Positions 53,140-61,951 of a stretch of 64,000 nt of DNA are shown here, in pieces (within the stretch, counting starts at the first letter, position 1; every line of letters begins with the position of its first letter). The notes under the pieces were generated by a model, which worked only from the letters and a program-made list of their open reading frames with translations, was not told the DNA's origin and ran no database searches. Both the position numbers and the translations under genes were made by a program. This DNA comes from Aeromonas veronii. GTDB taxonomy: Bacteria; Pseudomonadota; Gammaproteobacteria; Enterobacterales; Aeromonadaceae. The stretch covers positions 1,514,501 through 1,578,500 of the forward strand of contig CP101033.1 in the NCBI GenBank assembly GCA_041319085.1, given 5' to 3'.

Positions 53140-53711
53140 GAATATATACGAGGCAGGGCGACAAGGGCATGACCCGGCTGGCCGATGGTATCTCATTGCC
53201 CAAGGATCATTTGCGGGTCGAGACCTACGGTTATATCGATGAGCTCAACTCCCATATTGGCTTGCTGATGTGTGACGTGCCGTCACAAGAGGTCGGCTTA
53301 TTGGCTGATTTACAGCTGTTGCAACAGGAGTTGTTTGATCTGGGGGGCGAGTTGGCATTCTCCAGCGATGCCCAGAATGAATCGATTTGGCAGGTTAATG
53401 CCGCCTGGACTACTCGCCTTGAACAGCAGATAGATCGTTATAGCGAGCCATTGCCACCGCTGCGCCAATTTATATTACCCGGTGGTGCCCGTGCCGCGGC
53501 GCAAGCGCATGTGGTGCGAACACTGGTGCGTCATTGCGAGCGCTTGCTGCTGACCTTGAGCCGGGAAGAGCGGATCAATCCCGAGGTGCTGCCCTATTTG
53601 AACCGGATGAGTGACTGGTTCTTTACCGTTGCCCGCTATCTCATCTGCGTGGCAGAGGCGCGTGAAGTGCTGTGGGTAAAGGCAGCTGATCGCCCGCAAT
53701 CGACTCTCTGA
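53136..53711 (+). CDS. PduO-type cob(I)alamin adenosyltransferase
   Basis: A 191-aa protein of the MMAB/PduO family, which forms adenosylcobalamin from ATP and cob(I)alamin. The P-loop-like TRQGDKGMTRLADG at residues 5-18 deviates from the usual TxTGDxGxT. The helical core has YIDELNSHIGLL, FILPGGARAAAQAHVVRTLVR, RHCERLL and YLNRMSDWFFTVARYLI, matching the conserved Arg/Glu active-site pattern. No other cobalamin genes are nearby. Confidence 0.87.
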   Translation: MRIYTRQGDKGMTRLADGISLPKDHLRVETYGYIDELNSHIGLLMCDVPSQEVGLLADLQLLQQELFDLGGELAFSSDAQNESIWQVNAAWTTRLEQQIDRYSEPLPPLRQFILPGGARAAAQAHVVRTLVRHCERLLLTLSREERINPEVLPYLNRMSDWFFTVARYLICVAEAREVLWVKAADRPQSTL

Positions 53712-53791
53712 GTGGAGCCTGCGGGCTCATAGGGGCCATCTATTTTCTCGACCCGGATCAGAACCTGAGCGAGCTAGGTCGCTACCTTTGA
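53711..53791 (+). pseudogene. C-terminal fragment of a VOC/glyoxalase-family gene
   Basis: Starting at the last base of the adenosyltransferase stop codon, 26 codons read SGACGLIGAIYFLDPDQNLS then ELGRYL and stop. This corresponds to the C-terminus of the intact VOC gene at 57574-57942 (SGACGTIESVYFLDPDQNLI). The two share a run of about 22 identical bases over the LDPDQNL codons. There is no start codon or N-terminal part, so it is a remnant, probably left by recombination or duplication. Confidence 0.75.
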
Positions 53792-54106
53792 ATTGGGCAC
53801 GACAGAGGGGAATGGGGTTGCCGTATCAAGGGTTTGCCCCGGCCGCCGGGTCTTGCGCTGTGAGCTGGCCCGCAATAGTGTCGCTGGTGCGGCGGAGGTG
53901 GTGATAATCCGGCGTGCTGTGGCAGGCGATGTGGTAATGTGTCGCACTTTTTTGCCGGATAGGCCGGCATTGGCCTCGTTGAAATGGGAGCCGTATGCAG
54001 AAAATCGACGTAGTGGAGAGGGTGATGCCGCAGATCATGTGTCCGGCATGGCCAACGCACGCAACCGTACAACAGGATCGGGTTCATCCCCTCAGGCAGG
54101 TGACCC
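53792..54106. other. Gap upstream of rluF
   Basis: A 315-bp stretch without a convincing gene; frames on both strands here lack homology and ribosome sites. A small inverted repeat (GCCGGATAGGCCGGC, about 53953-53967) is the only structure seen. It probably includes the rluF promoter and further decayed sequence. Confidence 0.4.
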
Positions 54107-55141
54107 ATGCTGACTAACGAATCCATGCGCCTGAACAAATACATCAGCGAGAGCGGTATCTGCTCGCGCCGCGAGGCCGACCGCTTTATCGAGCAGGGCC
54201 ACGTCTTTATCAACGGCAAGCGCGCCGGGATTGGCGATCAGGTACAGGTTGGCGATCTGGTGAAGGTGAACGGTCAGGTGATCGAGCCGCGCGAGGCGGA
54301 CAGTCTGGTCTTTATCGCCCTCAACAAGCCGGTGGGCATCGTCAGTACCACAGAGGCGGGCGAGAAGGACAACATCGTCGATTTCGTCAACCACAGCACC
54401 CGGGTCTTCCCCATCGGGCGTCTCGACAAGGATTCGCAGGGGCTGATTTTCCTCACCAACCACGGCGATCTGGTCAACAAGATCCTGCGGGCGGGCAACG
54501 ATCACGAGAAAGAGTATCTGGTGACCGTCGACAAGCCGGTGACCGACGAGTTTGTGCGCGGCATGGCGGCCGGGGTGCCGATCCTTGGTACTGTGACCAA
54601 GAAGTGCAAGGTGAAGAAAGAGGCGCCGTTCGTCTTTCGCATCACGCTCGTGCAGGGGCTGAACCGCCAGATCCGCCGCATGTGCGAGCACTTCGGTTTT
54701 GAAGTGACCAAGCTCGAGCGCATCCGCATCATGAACGTCAGCCTAAAGGGGCTGCCGGTGGGCGAGTGGCGCGATCTGACCGACGACGAGCTGATCGATC
54801 TGTTCAAGCTGATTGAGGACTCCTCCTCCGAGGTGAAACCGGCCAAAGGTGACAAACCCAAGGCAGCCAAGGCCCCTGCGGCGCCAAGCGCCAAACCGGG
54901 GCAGGGCAAGAAGCCGCGCCGCGATGATGATCACGAGATTGGCGGTCGCCCCAATGTGCCGGGCCCGGAAGCCTTCGAGAAGAAGCCTCCGGTGGGCAAG
55001 GTGGGCGCGGGCAAAGGGGCGGCCAATAAGGGCGGCGCTGGCAAAAGCAGTGCAGGCAAAGGCGCCCCCAACAAGGGTGGCAAACCGGCCGCAGGCAAGC
55101 CGCGCACCGCTAACGTCGGGCGGCAAAAGAAGGGGCGCTGA
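54107..55141 (+). CDS. rluF: 23S rRNA pseudouridine(2604) synthase RluF
   Basis: Modifies U2604 of 23S rRNA and U35 of tRNA-Tyr (344 aa). An N-terminal S4 domain ([20 protein letters not shown]) precedes the RsuA-type catalytic domain: [19 protein letters not shown] with the catalytic Asp, and [20 protein letters not shown]. From about residue 245 the protein continues as a roughly 100-residue Lys/Gly/Ala/Pro-rich tail ending RQKKGR, longer and more repetitive than in E. coli RluF (290 aa). AGGTGA precedes the start. Confidence 0.95.
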   Translation: MLTNESMRLNKYISESGICSRREADRFIEQGHVFINGKRAGIGDQVQVGDLVKVNGQVIEPREADSLVFIALNKPVGIVSTTEAGEKDNIVDFVNHSTRVFPIGRLDKDSQGLIFLTNHGDLVNKILRAGNDHEKEYLVTVDKPVTDEFVRGMAAGVPILGTVTKKCKVKKEAPFVFRITLVQGLNRQIRRMCEHFGFEVTKLERIRIMNVSLKGLPVGEWRDLTDDELIDLFKLIEDSSSEVKPAKGDKPKAAKAPAAPSAKPGQGKKPRRDDDHEIGGRPNVPGPEAFEKKPPVGKVGAGKGAANKGGAGKSSAGKGAPNKGGKPAAGKPRTANVGRQKKGR

Positions 55142-55180
55142 GTTTTCCCCCTGAGCAGCGTCAGCCTTATCTTCTTATCC

Positions 55181-55214
55181 GCAACACACCGGCCTCAGGC
55201 CGGTGTGTTGCGTT
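55181..55214. terminator. Strong hairpin downstream of rluF
   Basis: Perfect 14-bp stem GCAACACACCGGCC/GGCCGGTGTGTTGC with a 3-nt loop, lying between convergent rluF and rsmS. No T-run on either strand, so an mRNA-stabilising role is equally possible. Confidence 0.55.
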
Positions 55215-55317
55215 GAGCGGCTCTGATCGCCCGCGGCGATGAGGTGATGGGGCCGCAGTGAGTGGCTGTATGGGGGAAACTGACGCCGGAAAAAGCGCAA
55301 CAAAACGCGGGATTGGA

Positions 55318-55473
55318 TCAGTGATCCTTCCCCTCTGCCAGCTTGCGCTCGTAGTCATTTTTCACGATGGTCAGCGCTGCCAGCACCAGCTCGGGGGCCA
55401 GCTGGTTTGTTTCCAACAGTTCGATCAGATCCACCGCGAGTTTCACCTCGGGCGGGGCAGTGTCCAGTGACAT
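55318..55473 (-). CDS. rsmS: Small pleiotropic regulator RsmS (YbaM, DUF2496)
   Basis: A 51-aa protein: [20 protein letters not shown], then [20 protein letters not shown] and [11 protein letters not shown]. It aligns with E. coli YbaM/RsmS ([17 protein letters not shown]...IVKRDYEKKL) over its full length. RsmS was described in Serratia/Pectobacterium as a small regulator; its mechanism is not settled. Codons are typical of the neighbours. The frame is short and easily missed by length filters. Confidence 0.88.
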   Translation of the reverse strand: MSLDTAPPEVKLAVDLIELLETNQLAPELVLAALTIVKNDYERKLAEGKDH

Positions 55474-55569
55474 GGGCAGTTTCCGGTTGCGGGAATAAGG
55501 GGCGAGTATACAGGGACGCCGCCGTTGGCTGAAAGCGCCCCGCTGTGTCGGGGAGGGGGATCAGCAAGG

Positions 55570-56040
55570 TCAGAGGTGCTGACGCATCTCCTTGTCGATC
55601 TCCTCGCGCAGGGCAATCAGCTTTTTGGCGTACTGCTGTAACTGCAGATCGCTCTCGCTCACCGGTTGCCACTGAGGCACCGGGGTCGGTTTGCCCTGCT
55701 CATCCATCGCCACAAAGATGATAATGCAGTGGGTGGTCTTGTGGCGTTCGGTCTCGGTGGGGTGGCGGCTGTAGACATCCACCGCCAGATGCATGCTGGT
55801 GGTGCCGGTGTGGATGACCTGAGCGTGCACCTCAACCAGCTGCCCAATCTGGATGGGGCGCAAAAAACGGATCCCCCCCACATAGACGGTCACCGCATAG
55901 CCGCCACACCAGCCGGCGGCGCAGGCGTAGCCCGCCTGATCGATCCACTTCATCACCATACCGCCGTGTACCTTGCCGCCGAAGTTGACGTCAGAAGGCT
56001 CGGCCAAAAATTGCAGGGTCAGTTCGCGGGGTGAGGCCAT
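55570..56040 (-). CDS. Acyl-CoA thioesterase, YciA-like hotdog protein
   Basis: A 156-aa single hotdog-domain thioesterase. PSDVNFGGKVHGGMVMKWIDQAGYACAA (in part NFGGKVHGG) is the catalytic region of the YciA/BACH group, followed by VGGIRFLRPIQIGQLVEVHA and HLAVDVYSR. It probably hydrolyses medium- to long-chain acyl-CoA in the cytoplasm. The ATG at 56040 has AAGGAGGACCC immediately upstream. It is preceded by a small exported protein gene 20 bp away on the same strand. Confidence 0.88.
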   Translation of the reverse strand: MASPRELTLQFLAEPSDVNFGGKVHGGMVMKWIDQAGYACAAGWCGGYAVTVYVGGIRFLRPIQIGQLVEVHAQVIHTGTTSMHLAVDVYSRHPTETERHKTTHCIIIFVAMDEQGKPTPVPQWQPVSESDLQLQQYAKKLIALREEIDKEMRQHL

Positions 56041-56060
56041 GGGTCCTCCTTGGTTTGGCG

Positions 56061-56372
56061 TCATTGCCGGTAGCTCTTGCGATAGGCATCTGCCTGTTGG
56101 CAGGGGGCCAGGTTGTTGAGATCGGGCCGCTTGTTACCTTCGCGCTGGCCGAAGCTGGCGAACTCCTGCTGGCATTTGCCGGTCTTGCCGCCCGCCTTGA
56201 CGCAGGCATCGATCCGCTGCTGCTTGCCCTGTTCGACCAACTGCTGCTGGGCCTGCTGGCAGGCGGCATCCAGCTTGGCTTGCTGGGTAGAGCGATCGAG
56301 CTCGCTGGCGGCATTGGCGGGGCCGCACAGCAGGGCCAGGCCGAGGGGGATCCATGGGGTGAGGGTACGCAT
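56061..56372 (-). CDS. Small exported Cys/Gln-rich protein, unknown
   Basis: A 103-aa protein with signal peptide MRTLTPWIPLGLALLCGPANA and cleavage before ASELD. The 82-residue mature part is helical, rich in Gln and Lys, and has four Cys (DAACQQ, DACVKAGG, KCQQE, APCQQ) that could make two disulfides in the periplasm. I recognise no domain. A GGAGCAACC ribosome site precedes the ATG. The thioesterase gene follows closely. Confidence 0.75.
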   Translation of the reverse strand: MRTLTPWIPLGLALLCGPANAASELDRSTQQAKLDAACQQAQQQLVEQGKQQRIDACVKAGGKTGKCQQEFASFGQREGNKRPDLNNLAPCQQADAYRKSYRQ

Positions 56373-56514
56373 CCGGTTGCTCCTTGTTGACCTGTTTCAG
56401 GTATACCGCGAATGGCGGCAGGATGCACTGAGGCCGGCGCAATAATGGGGGCCCATTCACTGTTGGTTCATGAGTCTGGCGCCAGCATGGGCCGAACAAT
56501 AGCGAGGTGTCACC

Positions 56515-57153
56515 ATGAAACAGATACTGGAACAGTTGCTGGGGGCTGGCAAAGGCTGGCTCAACGACGGGGGCGACAAGCGCAAGGGGCAGATGCAGGG
56601 GGCGCTGGCCGGTGGCGCGCTGGGTCTGCTGCTGGGCAATAAAAAAGTACGCAAATATGGCGGCACAGCGGCTGCCGTGGGCGGCGCTGCGGCCCTTGGC
56701 GGGTTGGCCTTCAAGCTCTATCAGGATTGGCAGGCCCAGCAGTCGGCCCCAGCCCAGCCCACCCATCCCGTTAGTACGCTGGAAGGCAATGCGCTGGATG
56801 CCCGCGCCGCTCTGCTGGTACGCGCCATGGTGGCGGCAGCCCGGGCCGACGGCCATATCGATGGCGCCGAGCGCCAGAAAATTCAGGAGTACCTGACCGA
56901 ACAGGGCCAGAGCGATGCCGCCCGCTGGATTGACGCCGAGCTGGCTCGCCCGCTCGATCCCCACGCACTGGCGCGGGAAGTGACCGATATGGAGCTAGCC
57001 ACCGAGGTCTATCTCGCCTCCCTGCTCGCCATCGAGGTGGATCACTTTATGGAGCGCGGTTATCTCGACGAGCTGGCCCGTGCCCTCAAGCTTGATGACA
57101 ACCTCAAAGGCAGCATAGAGCGGCAGGTGGCCCAACTTAACGCTCCAGCCTGA
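56515..57153 (+). CDS. DUF533 / YebE-like TerB-fold protein
   Basis: A 212-aa protein: an N-terminal basic stretch, a Gly/Ala-rich hydrophobic segment (GALAGGALGLLLGNKKVRKY to GGAAALGGLAF, about residues 31-65), a Pro-rich linker, and a C-terminal helical DUF533 domain. The domain contains ARADGHIDGAERQKIQEYL, an acidic loop similar to TerB. E. coli YebE is an inner-membrane member linked to envelope stress; function is not defined. GAGGTGTCACC precedes the ATG. Confidence 0.87.
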   Translation: MKQILEQLLGAGKGWLNDGGDKRKGQMQGALAGGALGLLLGNKKVRKYGGTAAAVGGAAALGGLAFKLYQDWQAQQSAPAQPTHPVSTLEGNALDARAALLVRAMVAAARADGHIDGAERQKIQEYLTEQGQSDAARWIDAELARPLDPHALAREVTDMELATEVYLASLLAIEVDHFMERGYLDELARALKLDDNLKGSIERQVAQLNAPA

Positions 57154-57167
57154 TACCGCCTGCAGCC

Positions 57168-57380
57168 ATGGAAATCGAGTTGAGCTATCGGGAGATAAAG
57201 CACAGCCTGCAACCGCACCGGTTGACCCTGCGCAGCCAGATGGTAAAGATGGCGGCGAGCCTGAAGGGGGACACAGCGAGTCGGCCGGTTCACATGGCGT
57301 CGGTTTATCTCATCCATGATGAGCGGCATGCCGTACATGTCACCGGGGGCTATCCCGAAGCGAGTGGCGGAGCGGAATAA
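57168..57380 (+). CDS. Doubtful 70-residue frame
   Basis: A 70-codon frame (MEIELSYREIKHSLQPHRLT...) begins 14 bp after the DUF533 gene and ends just before the second copy of the 81-bp repeat. Codon choice is compatible with coding but there is no ribosome site and no recognisable domain. The remaining DNA up to 57573 holds only the repeat. Confidence 0.3.
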   Translation: MEIELSYREIKHSLQPHRLTLRSQMVKMAASLKGDTASRPVHMASVYLIHDERHAVHVTGGYPEASGGAE

Positions 57381-57434
57381 GCAGGCGGGAACGTTTGTCT
57401 TACCGGATCGGAGGGCGCGACGTTACCTCTGCTT

Positions 57435-57515
57435 CGTGAAGCCAAGGCCACAGAAGTAAAGTGTGATAAAAGCCAATAAAAACAATGCCAGTCAGGCTTA
57501 ACTGACAGGCATTAC
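57435..57515 (-). repeat. 81-bp dispersed repeat, copy 2 (inverted)
   Basis: Reverse-complement copy of 38248-38328 with two differences in 81 bp. One lies in the hairpin, weakening it (CCTGTCAG against CTGACTGG), the other in the tail. Read on the minus strand it has the same hairpin and T-run. It lies between the DUF533 region and the end of the VOC gene, whose leftward transcript it could terminate. Confidence 0.85.
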
Positions 57516-57573
57516 CATCAATTGACAGCCCCTTTCTCTTGATGACGGCGATGCAGGTAATGGTTAAGCGGGA

Positions 57574-57942
57574 TCAGGGATAGATGCTGACCTCAATCAG
57601 GTTCTGATCCGGGTCGAGGAAATAGACGGATTCTATCGTTCCGCAAGCCCCGCTTTTGGTCACCGGCCCCTCGACAATCTCCACCCCGTAGCAGGCAAGT
57701 TGAGCCATTACCTGCTCCAGCGGCCAGCGGGTGATCAGGCAGACATCTCCCGACCCCACCTGCGCCCGATTGCGCGGCTCCTGCCCCAACAGTTGCAGAT
57801 TGATCTTCTGGTTGCCAAAACCCACCGCCCGGCGCCCCGCACCGAAGGTGATGGCCTCCATATTGAGCACCGAGCTGTAAAACGCCACGGCCCGTTCGAT
57901 ATCGCTGACCGTCAATACCAGATGGTCGATATGGCTGATCAT
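57574..57942 (-). CDS. VOC (glyoxalase/bleomycin resistance) family protein
   Basis: A 122-aa vicinal-oxygen-chelate protein. IDHLVLTVSDIERAVAFYSSVL at the start contributes the first metal His, FGNQKINLQLLGQEP is the middle strand region, and ESVYFLDPDQNLIEV ends with the metal-binding Glu. It resembles the Salmonella STM3117 type of lactoylglutathione-lyase-like proteins. The reaction is not known. AGGAGGTAACC precedes the ATG at 57942. A fragment of a related gene is present at 53711. Confidence 0.85.
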   Translation of the reverse strand: MISHIDHLVLTVSDIERAVAFYSSVLNMEAITFGAGRRAVGFGNQKINLQLLGQEPRNRAQVGSGDVCLITRWPLEQVMAQLACYGVEIVEGPVTKSGACGTIESVYFLDPDQNLIEVSIYP

Positions 57943-58146
57943 GGTTACCTCCTGGTGGTGATCTGGCTGATGTGACCGACATATACCCGCAAACATCCGA
58001 CTGCTGCCGCCACGGCGGGCAACCCCATCATACCCGGCAAGGGAGAGCCCATTTGTGCCGTGGCGCGCAAAGAGGGCGCAAATGGTGATGTAATTTTTAA
58101 GGGGTGTTCAGTTGGGCGTTGTGATGGCTGCTATTGTCGCGTTCGG

Positions 58147-58410
58147 CTAACTCTTCACTGGCGTTAATGCTTCTGGAGTCATCACAATGAGCGGGATGGC
58201 CAGCGCCTGACTCAACCGCTCCGCCAGTTCGTAGGCAGGGCCGATGGTGTCGTAGTCTGCCACACAGGTTGCCAAGGCACAGCCGCTGCTCTCTTCGACT
58301 CGCAGGTAAACGCTGTAGCCTTGAACGGTCAGACCGCTGTCACGCACCACCTGTATCTCACCTTCCTGATTGATGGCCTCCAGTTCAACCGCTACCGGTT
58401 TCTTGAACAT
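58147..58410 (-). CDS. Small uncharacterised protein
   Basis: An 87-aa acidic soluble protein: MFKKPVAVELEAINQEGEIQ at the start, then a GYSVYLRVEESSGCALATCV strand-rich part and a C-terminal helix ELAERLSQALAIPLIV. GAGGAGTACAG precedes the ATG, which supports expression. I recognise no family. It is divergent from the DUF3427 helicase gene across a 216-bp AT-rich gap. Confidence 0.65.
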   Translation of the reverse strand: MFKKPVAVELEAINQEGEIQVVRDSGLTVQGYSVYLRVEESSGCALATCVADYDTIGPAYELAERLSQALAIPLIVMTPEALTPVKS

Positions 58411-58626
58411 CTGTACTCCTCAGTCACTGCAGATAGTGGCAGTAATAAAGTCCAGCTGGGCGTAAGAAAAAAATTATGCTGCCACATCTTGAATCTGTGA
58501 GCCACGTGAAAAAATTAATAATACGGGCTCCATAACCAAACATGCCACCGATAATAACATGCTGATTTAGATGAAAAAATGATATTATCTCTTTCTTCTA
58601 TAGACAATGTTCGAGGCTCGTGCGTG

Positions 58627-61600
58627 ATGCAACAATGCGGTATTTATGAACAACTCATGACTCAACTGCTGACATCTCGACTCGACCGCGAGCGCTTTTA
58701 CATAGGGGAACGCCAGCTTGAACCTGCCGAAGCGGCAGTCTGGTTATCCAGATTTCTGAGCCGGGTTTTGGAATATGCGGTGGGTTCGGTCACTGGAGAG
58801 GAGCAGCTGCAACGGCAGATTGAGCTGGCTAACCAGTTATTGCTTTGGCTAAAGGATCGCACCCAAGACCCAGACTTTATTGGCGAGAACCTCATCGATA
58901 GTCAGGGAAAAATTCTGACAGCGCTCTACCAGTTGGATAACCCCATCTCCGCCAATTTAAAGCAATATGCCGAGGATATTTTCCCTCTGACCGGTCTAAC
59001 GCAAAGTGAGCTGTTCTGCGGCAGCAATGCGGGTTTGTCGATGGAGTCGGAGATTAAACGGGAGATATTATCGGCAGATAGCATCTGCTGGCTGGTCTCA
59101 TTTATCAAATGGGCAGGTATCCGTATTTTCCGTCATGAGCTGGAAGAGTTCACCCACAGCGGCCGCAAATTAAAAGTAATTACTACCTCTTATATGGGGG
59201 CAACCGACGCCAAGGCAGTTGAATTTTTAGCCAGCCTCCCAAATACCGAAGTCAAACTCAGCTATAACACCCAGCGCGAGCGGTTGCATGCCAAGAGCTA
59301 TCTCTTTTGCCGAAATACCGGCTTTCATACCGGCTATATAGGTTCCTCCAATCTCTCTCACTCTGCCCTCACCAGTGGTTTGGAGTGGAACCTAAAAATC
59401 ACCTCGCAAGAGATCCCGCATATTATCGAGAAATCCCTGAGTACCTTTGAAACCTATTGGGAATCCGATGATTTTGAGCTGTTTGATGGCAAGCTGGAAA
59501 GCCGTACAAAATTGCAGCATGCGCTGCAAGAGGCCCGTGGCGATGGGGACAAAAATAGCACTGCCTATTTCTTTGATATCACGCCGTTCCCCCATCAACA
59601 GGAGATCCTTGAGCAATTGGCGATGGAGCGCGCTTTACACCAGCGCTTTCGTAACTTGGTGGTAGCGGCTACCGGTACAGGAAAAACTCTGATCTCCGCC
59701 TTTGATTTCGCGCGTTTTTTGAAAACCAAACCCGATGCCAAGTTTCTGTTTGTCGCCCACAAAGAGGAGATCTTGCGCCAAGCATTGGCCTCATACCGCG
59801 GTGTGCTCAAGCAATCCAATTTTGGCGAACTCTTGGTCGGCGGCGCCGTGCCAACCCACTACCGTCAACTATTTGCCTCAGTGCAATCCTTGAATAACCA
59901 GCTGGCTAATTTGCGTCTTAGCCCAGACTATTTCGATTACATCGTCATTGATGAGGTTCACCATATTGCGGCGGCCAGTTATCGCGGTCTGCTCGCCGCC
60001 TTTGAACCTCACATTCTGTTGGGATTAACCGCAACGCCAGAGCGCCATGATGGCGGTGATATTCTCGCTGACTTTTGTGGTGTGATCGCCGCTGAAATCC
60101 GCTTGCCAGAGGCCATCAATCGTCGCCATCTCTGCCCATTCCAATATTTTGGTATCGATGATGATACTGACTTGCGCCAAGTGGCTTGGAAAAATGGCCG
60201 TTATGACATTACTGCACTGACCAATATTTACACTAAAAATAACAGCCGGGTTCAGAAAATCGTCCAGAGCCTCGCTGAGATCGTCACCGATATTACCAAG
60301 ATCAAAGCACTGGCATTTTGTGTGAGCCGTGAACATGCCGATTTTATGCGCAAGGCCTTTTTATTGAAGGGCATCAAGGCTGACATCCTCACCAGCGATA
60401 ACCGAGACGAGCGTCATAGCAAACAACAGGATTTGCGTACCGGCGTTATCAACATTCTCTGCGTGGTAGACATCTTCAACGAAGGGGTTGATATCCCAGA
60501 AGTCGATACCTTGCTGTTTTTACGACCAACGGAAAGCCTCACCATCTTTTTACAGCAATTAGGGCGAGGTCTGCGGCTGGCGAGCGATAAAGAGTGCTGC
60601 ACCGTGTTGGACTTTGTTGGCAATGCCCGTGCTGAGTATGACTTTGCCCAGAAATTCCGGGCACTGGTGGGTAAAACTAATAAGGCGATCAGCCACGAAA
60701 TCAAACAGGGCTTTCCTCACGCCCCCTTGGGCTGCCGCATCGAACTCTCAAAACAGACCCAAGAGTTCATTCTGAGCAATATCAAGAGGGCGACCCTCAA
60801 TACCTCGCGCCTCATGGGCCTGATCCGCCGTTTCTCACAAGATTGTGATTTACCGCTGACGCTGGCGAATTTTTTGAAGTTCTACCCTCACATCAGCCTT
60901 GAGGAGATCTACAAGCGCGGTAACTGGAGCGCCTTGGTCAAACAGGCCCGCAACCACACCGTTTCTGAAATGAGCGATGAGAAGCTGTCGACCCTCTACA
61001 CCCGGGCCATCAAAACCCGGCTATTGGGCTGCGATGCACTCCATTACTTGAAATTCTTACAAGCCTTGGTGGAAAGCGCCTTTACCTTAACGGCCGAACA
61101 CGATGAACGAATGGCCTTGATGTGCCACTACGACTTCTGGCAACAGAGCGGCCCCACTGCAGGCTTTAGCTCCTTGGCGCACAGCCTGAAACAACTCAAT
61201 CAACCTGAATTAAGGGCCGAGCTGGCAGATCTGTTGCCCATGCTGATCAACCGGGTGCAGCACGACCAACGAGCCATGCCCGGTCTTCCCGGTAACCCGC
61301 TGCAACTGCATGCTCGCTATGCCAGAGAGCAGGTGCTGGTTGGCTTTGGCGCGACCACCTTCGCGCAGCAACCCACTGCTCGCGAAGGGGTCTATGTCAT
61401 CGCAGAGCAAAATATCGAGTTGCTGTTCGTGACCCTAAACAAAACGGGGCAGCACTTCTCCCCCACCACCCGTTATCACGACTACGCCATCAACGAGTCG
61501 CTGTTCCATTGGCAGAGCCAAAACAGCGCTCGCCCCGAGCGGGGTAAGGGTCTGAGTTACATAAATCACAGAGCAGAGGGTAAGCGCTTGTTTTTGTTCG

Positions 61601-61770
61601 TCCGCGAGCAGAGCAAAGATGAATTTGGCCGCACCCTTGGCTTTGTGAACTTTGGTGAGGTGGAGTACGTATCCCACACGGGCAGCCAACCGATGAACAT
61701 TAAATGGCGTCTCACTACTCCGATGCCGCCATTTATGTGGAAAGAGGCCGCCAAACTGGCTGTTGGTTAG
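58627..61770 (+). CDS. PLD-nuclease/superfamily 2 helicase with DUF3427 domain
   Basis: A 1047-aa multidomain protein. A phospholipase-D-like nuclease half-site (RLHAKSYLFCRNTG, GYIGSSNLS, near residues 218-245) follows an N-terminal helical region. An SF2 helicase core has Walker A AATGTGKT (about 347), VIDEVHH (about 440), GLTATPER and motif VI QQLGRGLRL (about 645). The C-terminus is the DUF3427 domain (VLVGFGATTFAQ...VNFGEVEYVSHTG). Such proteins are often found in phage-defence or mobile contexts. Codon use is AT-richer than its neighbours (many TTA, AAA, ATT), suggesting acquisition. Start 58627 has GAGG upstream; 58579 is an alternative. Confidence 0.85.
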   Translation: MQQCGIYEQLMTQLLTSRLDRERFYIGERQLEPAEAAVWLSRFLSRVLEYAVGSVTGEEQLQRQIELANQLLLWLKDRTQDPDFIGENLIDSQGKILTALYQLDNPISANLKQYAEDIFPLTGLTQSELFCGSNAGLSMESEIKREILSADSICWLVSFIKWAGIRIFRHELEEFTHSGRKLKVITTSYMGATDAKAVEFLASLPNTEVKLSYNTQRERLHAKSYLFCRNTGFHTGYIGSSNLSHSALTSGLEWNLKITSQEIPHIIEKSLSTFETYWESDDFELFDGKLESRTKLQHALQEARGDGDKNSTAYFFDITPFPHQQEILEQLAMERALHQRFRNLVVAATGTGKTLISAFDFARFLKTKPDAKFLFVAHKEEILRQALASYRGVLKQSNFGELLVGGAVPTHYRQLFASVQSLNNQLANLRLSPDYFDYIVIDEVHHIAAASYRGLLAAFEPHILLGLTATPERHDGGDILADFCGVIAAEIRLPEAINRRHLCPFQYFGIDDDTDLRQVAWKNGRYDITALTNIYTKNNSRVQKIVQSLAEIVTDITKIKALAFCVSREHADFMRKAFLLKGIKADILTSDNRDERHSKQQDLRTGVINILCVVDIFNEGVDIPEVDTLLFLRPTESLTIFLQQLGRGLRLASDKECCTVLDFVGNARAEYDFAQKFRALVGKTNKAISHEIKQGFPHAPLGCRIELSKQTQEFILSNIKRATLNTSRLMGLIRRFSQDCDLPLTLANFLKFYPHISLEEIYKRGNWSALVKQARNHTVSEMSDEKLSTLYTRAIKTRLLGCDALHYLKFLQALVESAFTLTAEHDERMALMCHYDFWQQSGPTAGFSSLAHSLKQLNQPELRAELADLLPMLINRVQHDQRAMPGLPGNPLQLHARYAREQVLVGFGATTFAQQPTAREGVYVIAEQNIELLFVTLNKTGQHFSPTTRYHDYAINESLFHWQSQNSARPERGKGLSYINHRAEGKRLFLFVREQSKDEFGRTLGFVNFGEVEYVSHTGSQPMNIKWRLTTPMPPFMWKEAAKLAVG

Positions 61771-61783
61771 TAGGGATCGTCGC

Positions 61784-61813
61784 CCGGTGGGGATATGACG
61801 CAAAACCCACCGG
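61784..61813 (+). terminator. Inverted repeat after the DUF3427 gene
   Basis: CCGGTGGG/CCCACCGG separated by 14 nt directly after the stop codon; no T-run, so only a possible terminator. Confidence 0.35.
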
Positions 61814-61951
61814 ATTCTGGCCAAAAACCCCGGCTAAATTATCCAGTTGCATAATAACCATGCGGCCTTGCGGTTGTTTAACTGGCCCTAACGTCAGATA
61901 ATACCGCCCGCCTTCAACCCCCGATAACCCGACTTTCAGTGACGGTAATTG

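Noticed and set aside
53782-54219. Overlapping frames on both strands before rluF
   Set aside because: Composition unlike proteins (Pro/His/Arg-rich) and the minus frame runs into the rluF start region.
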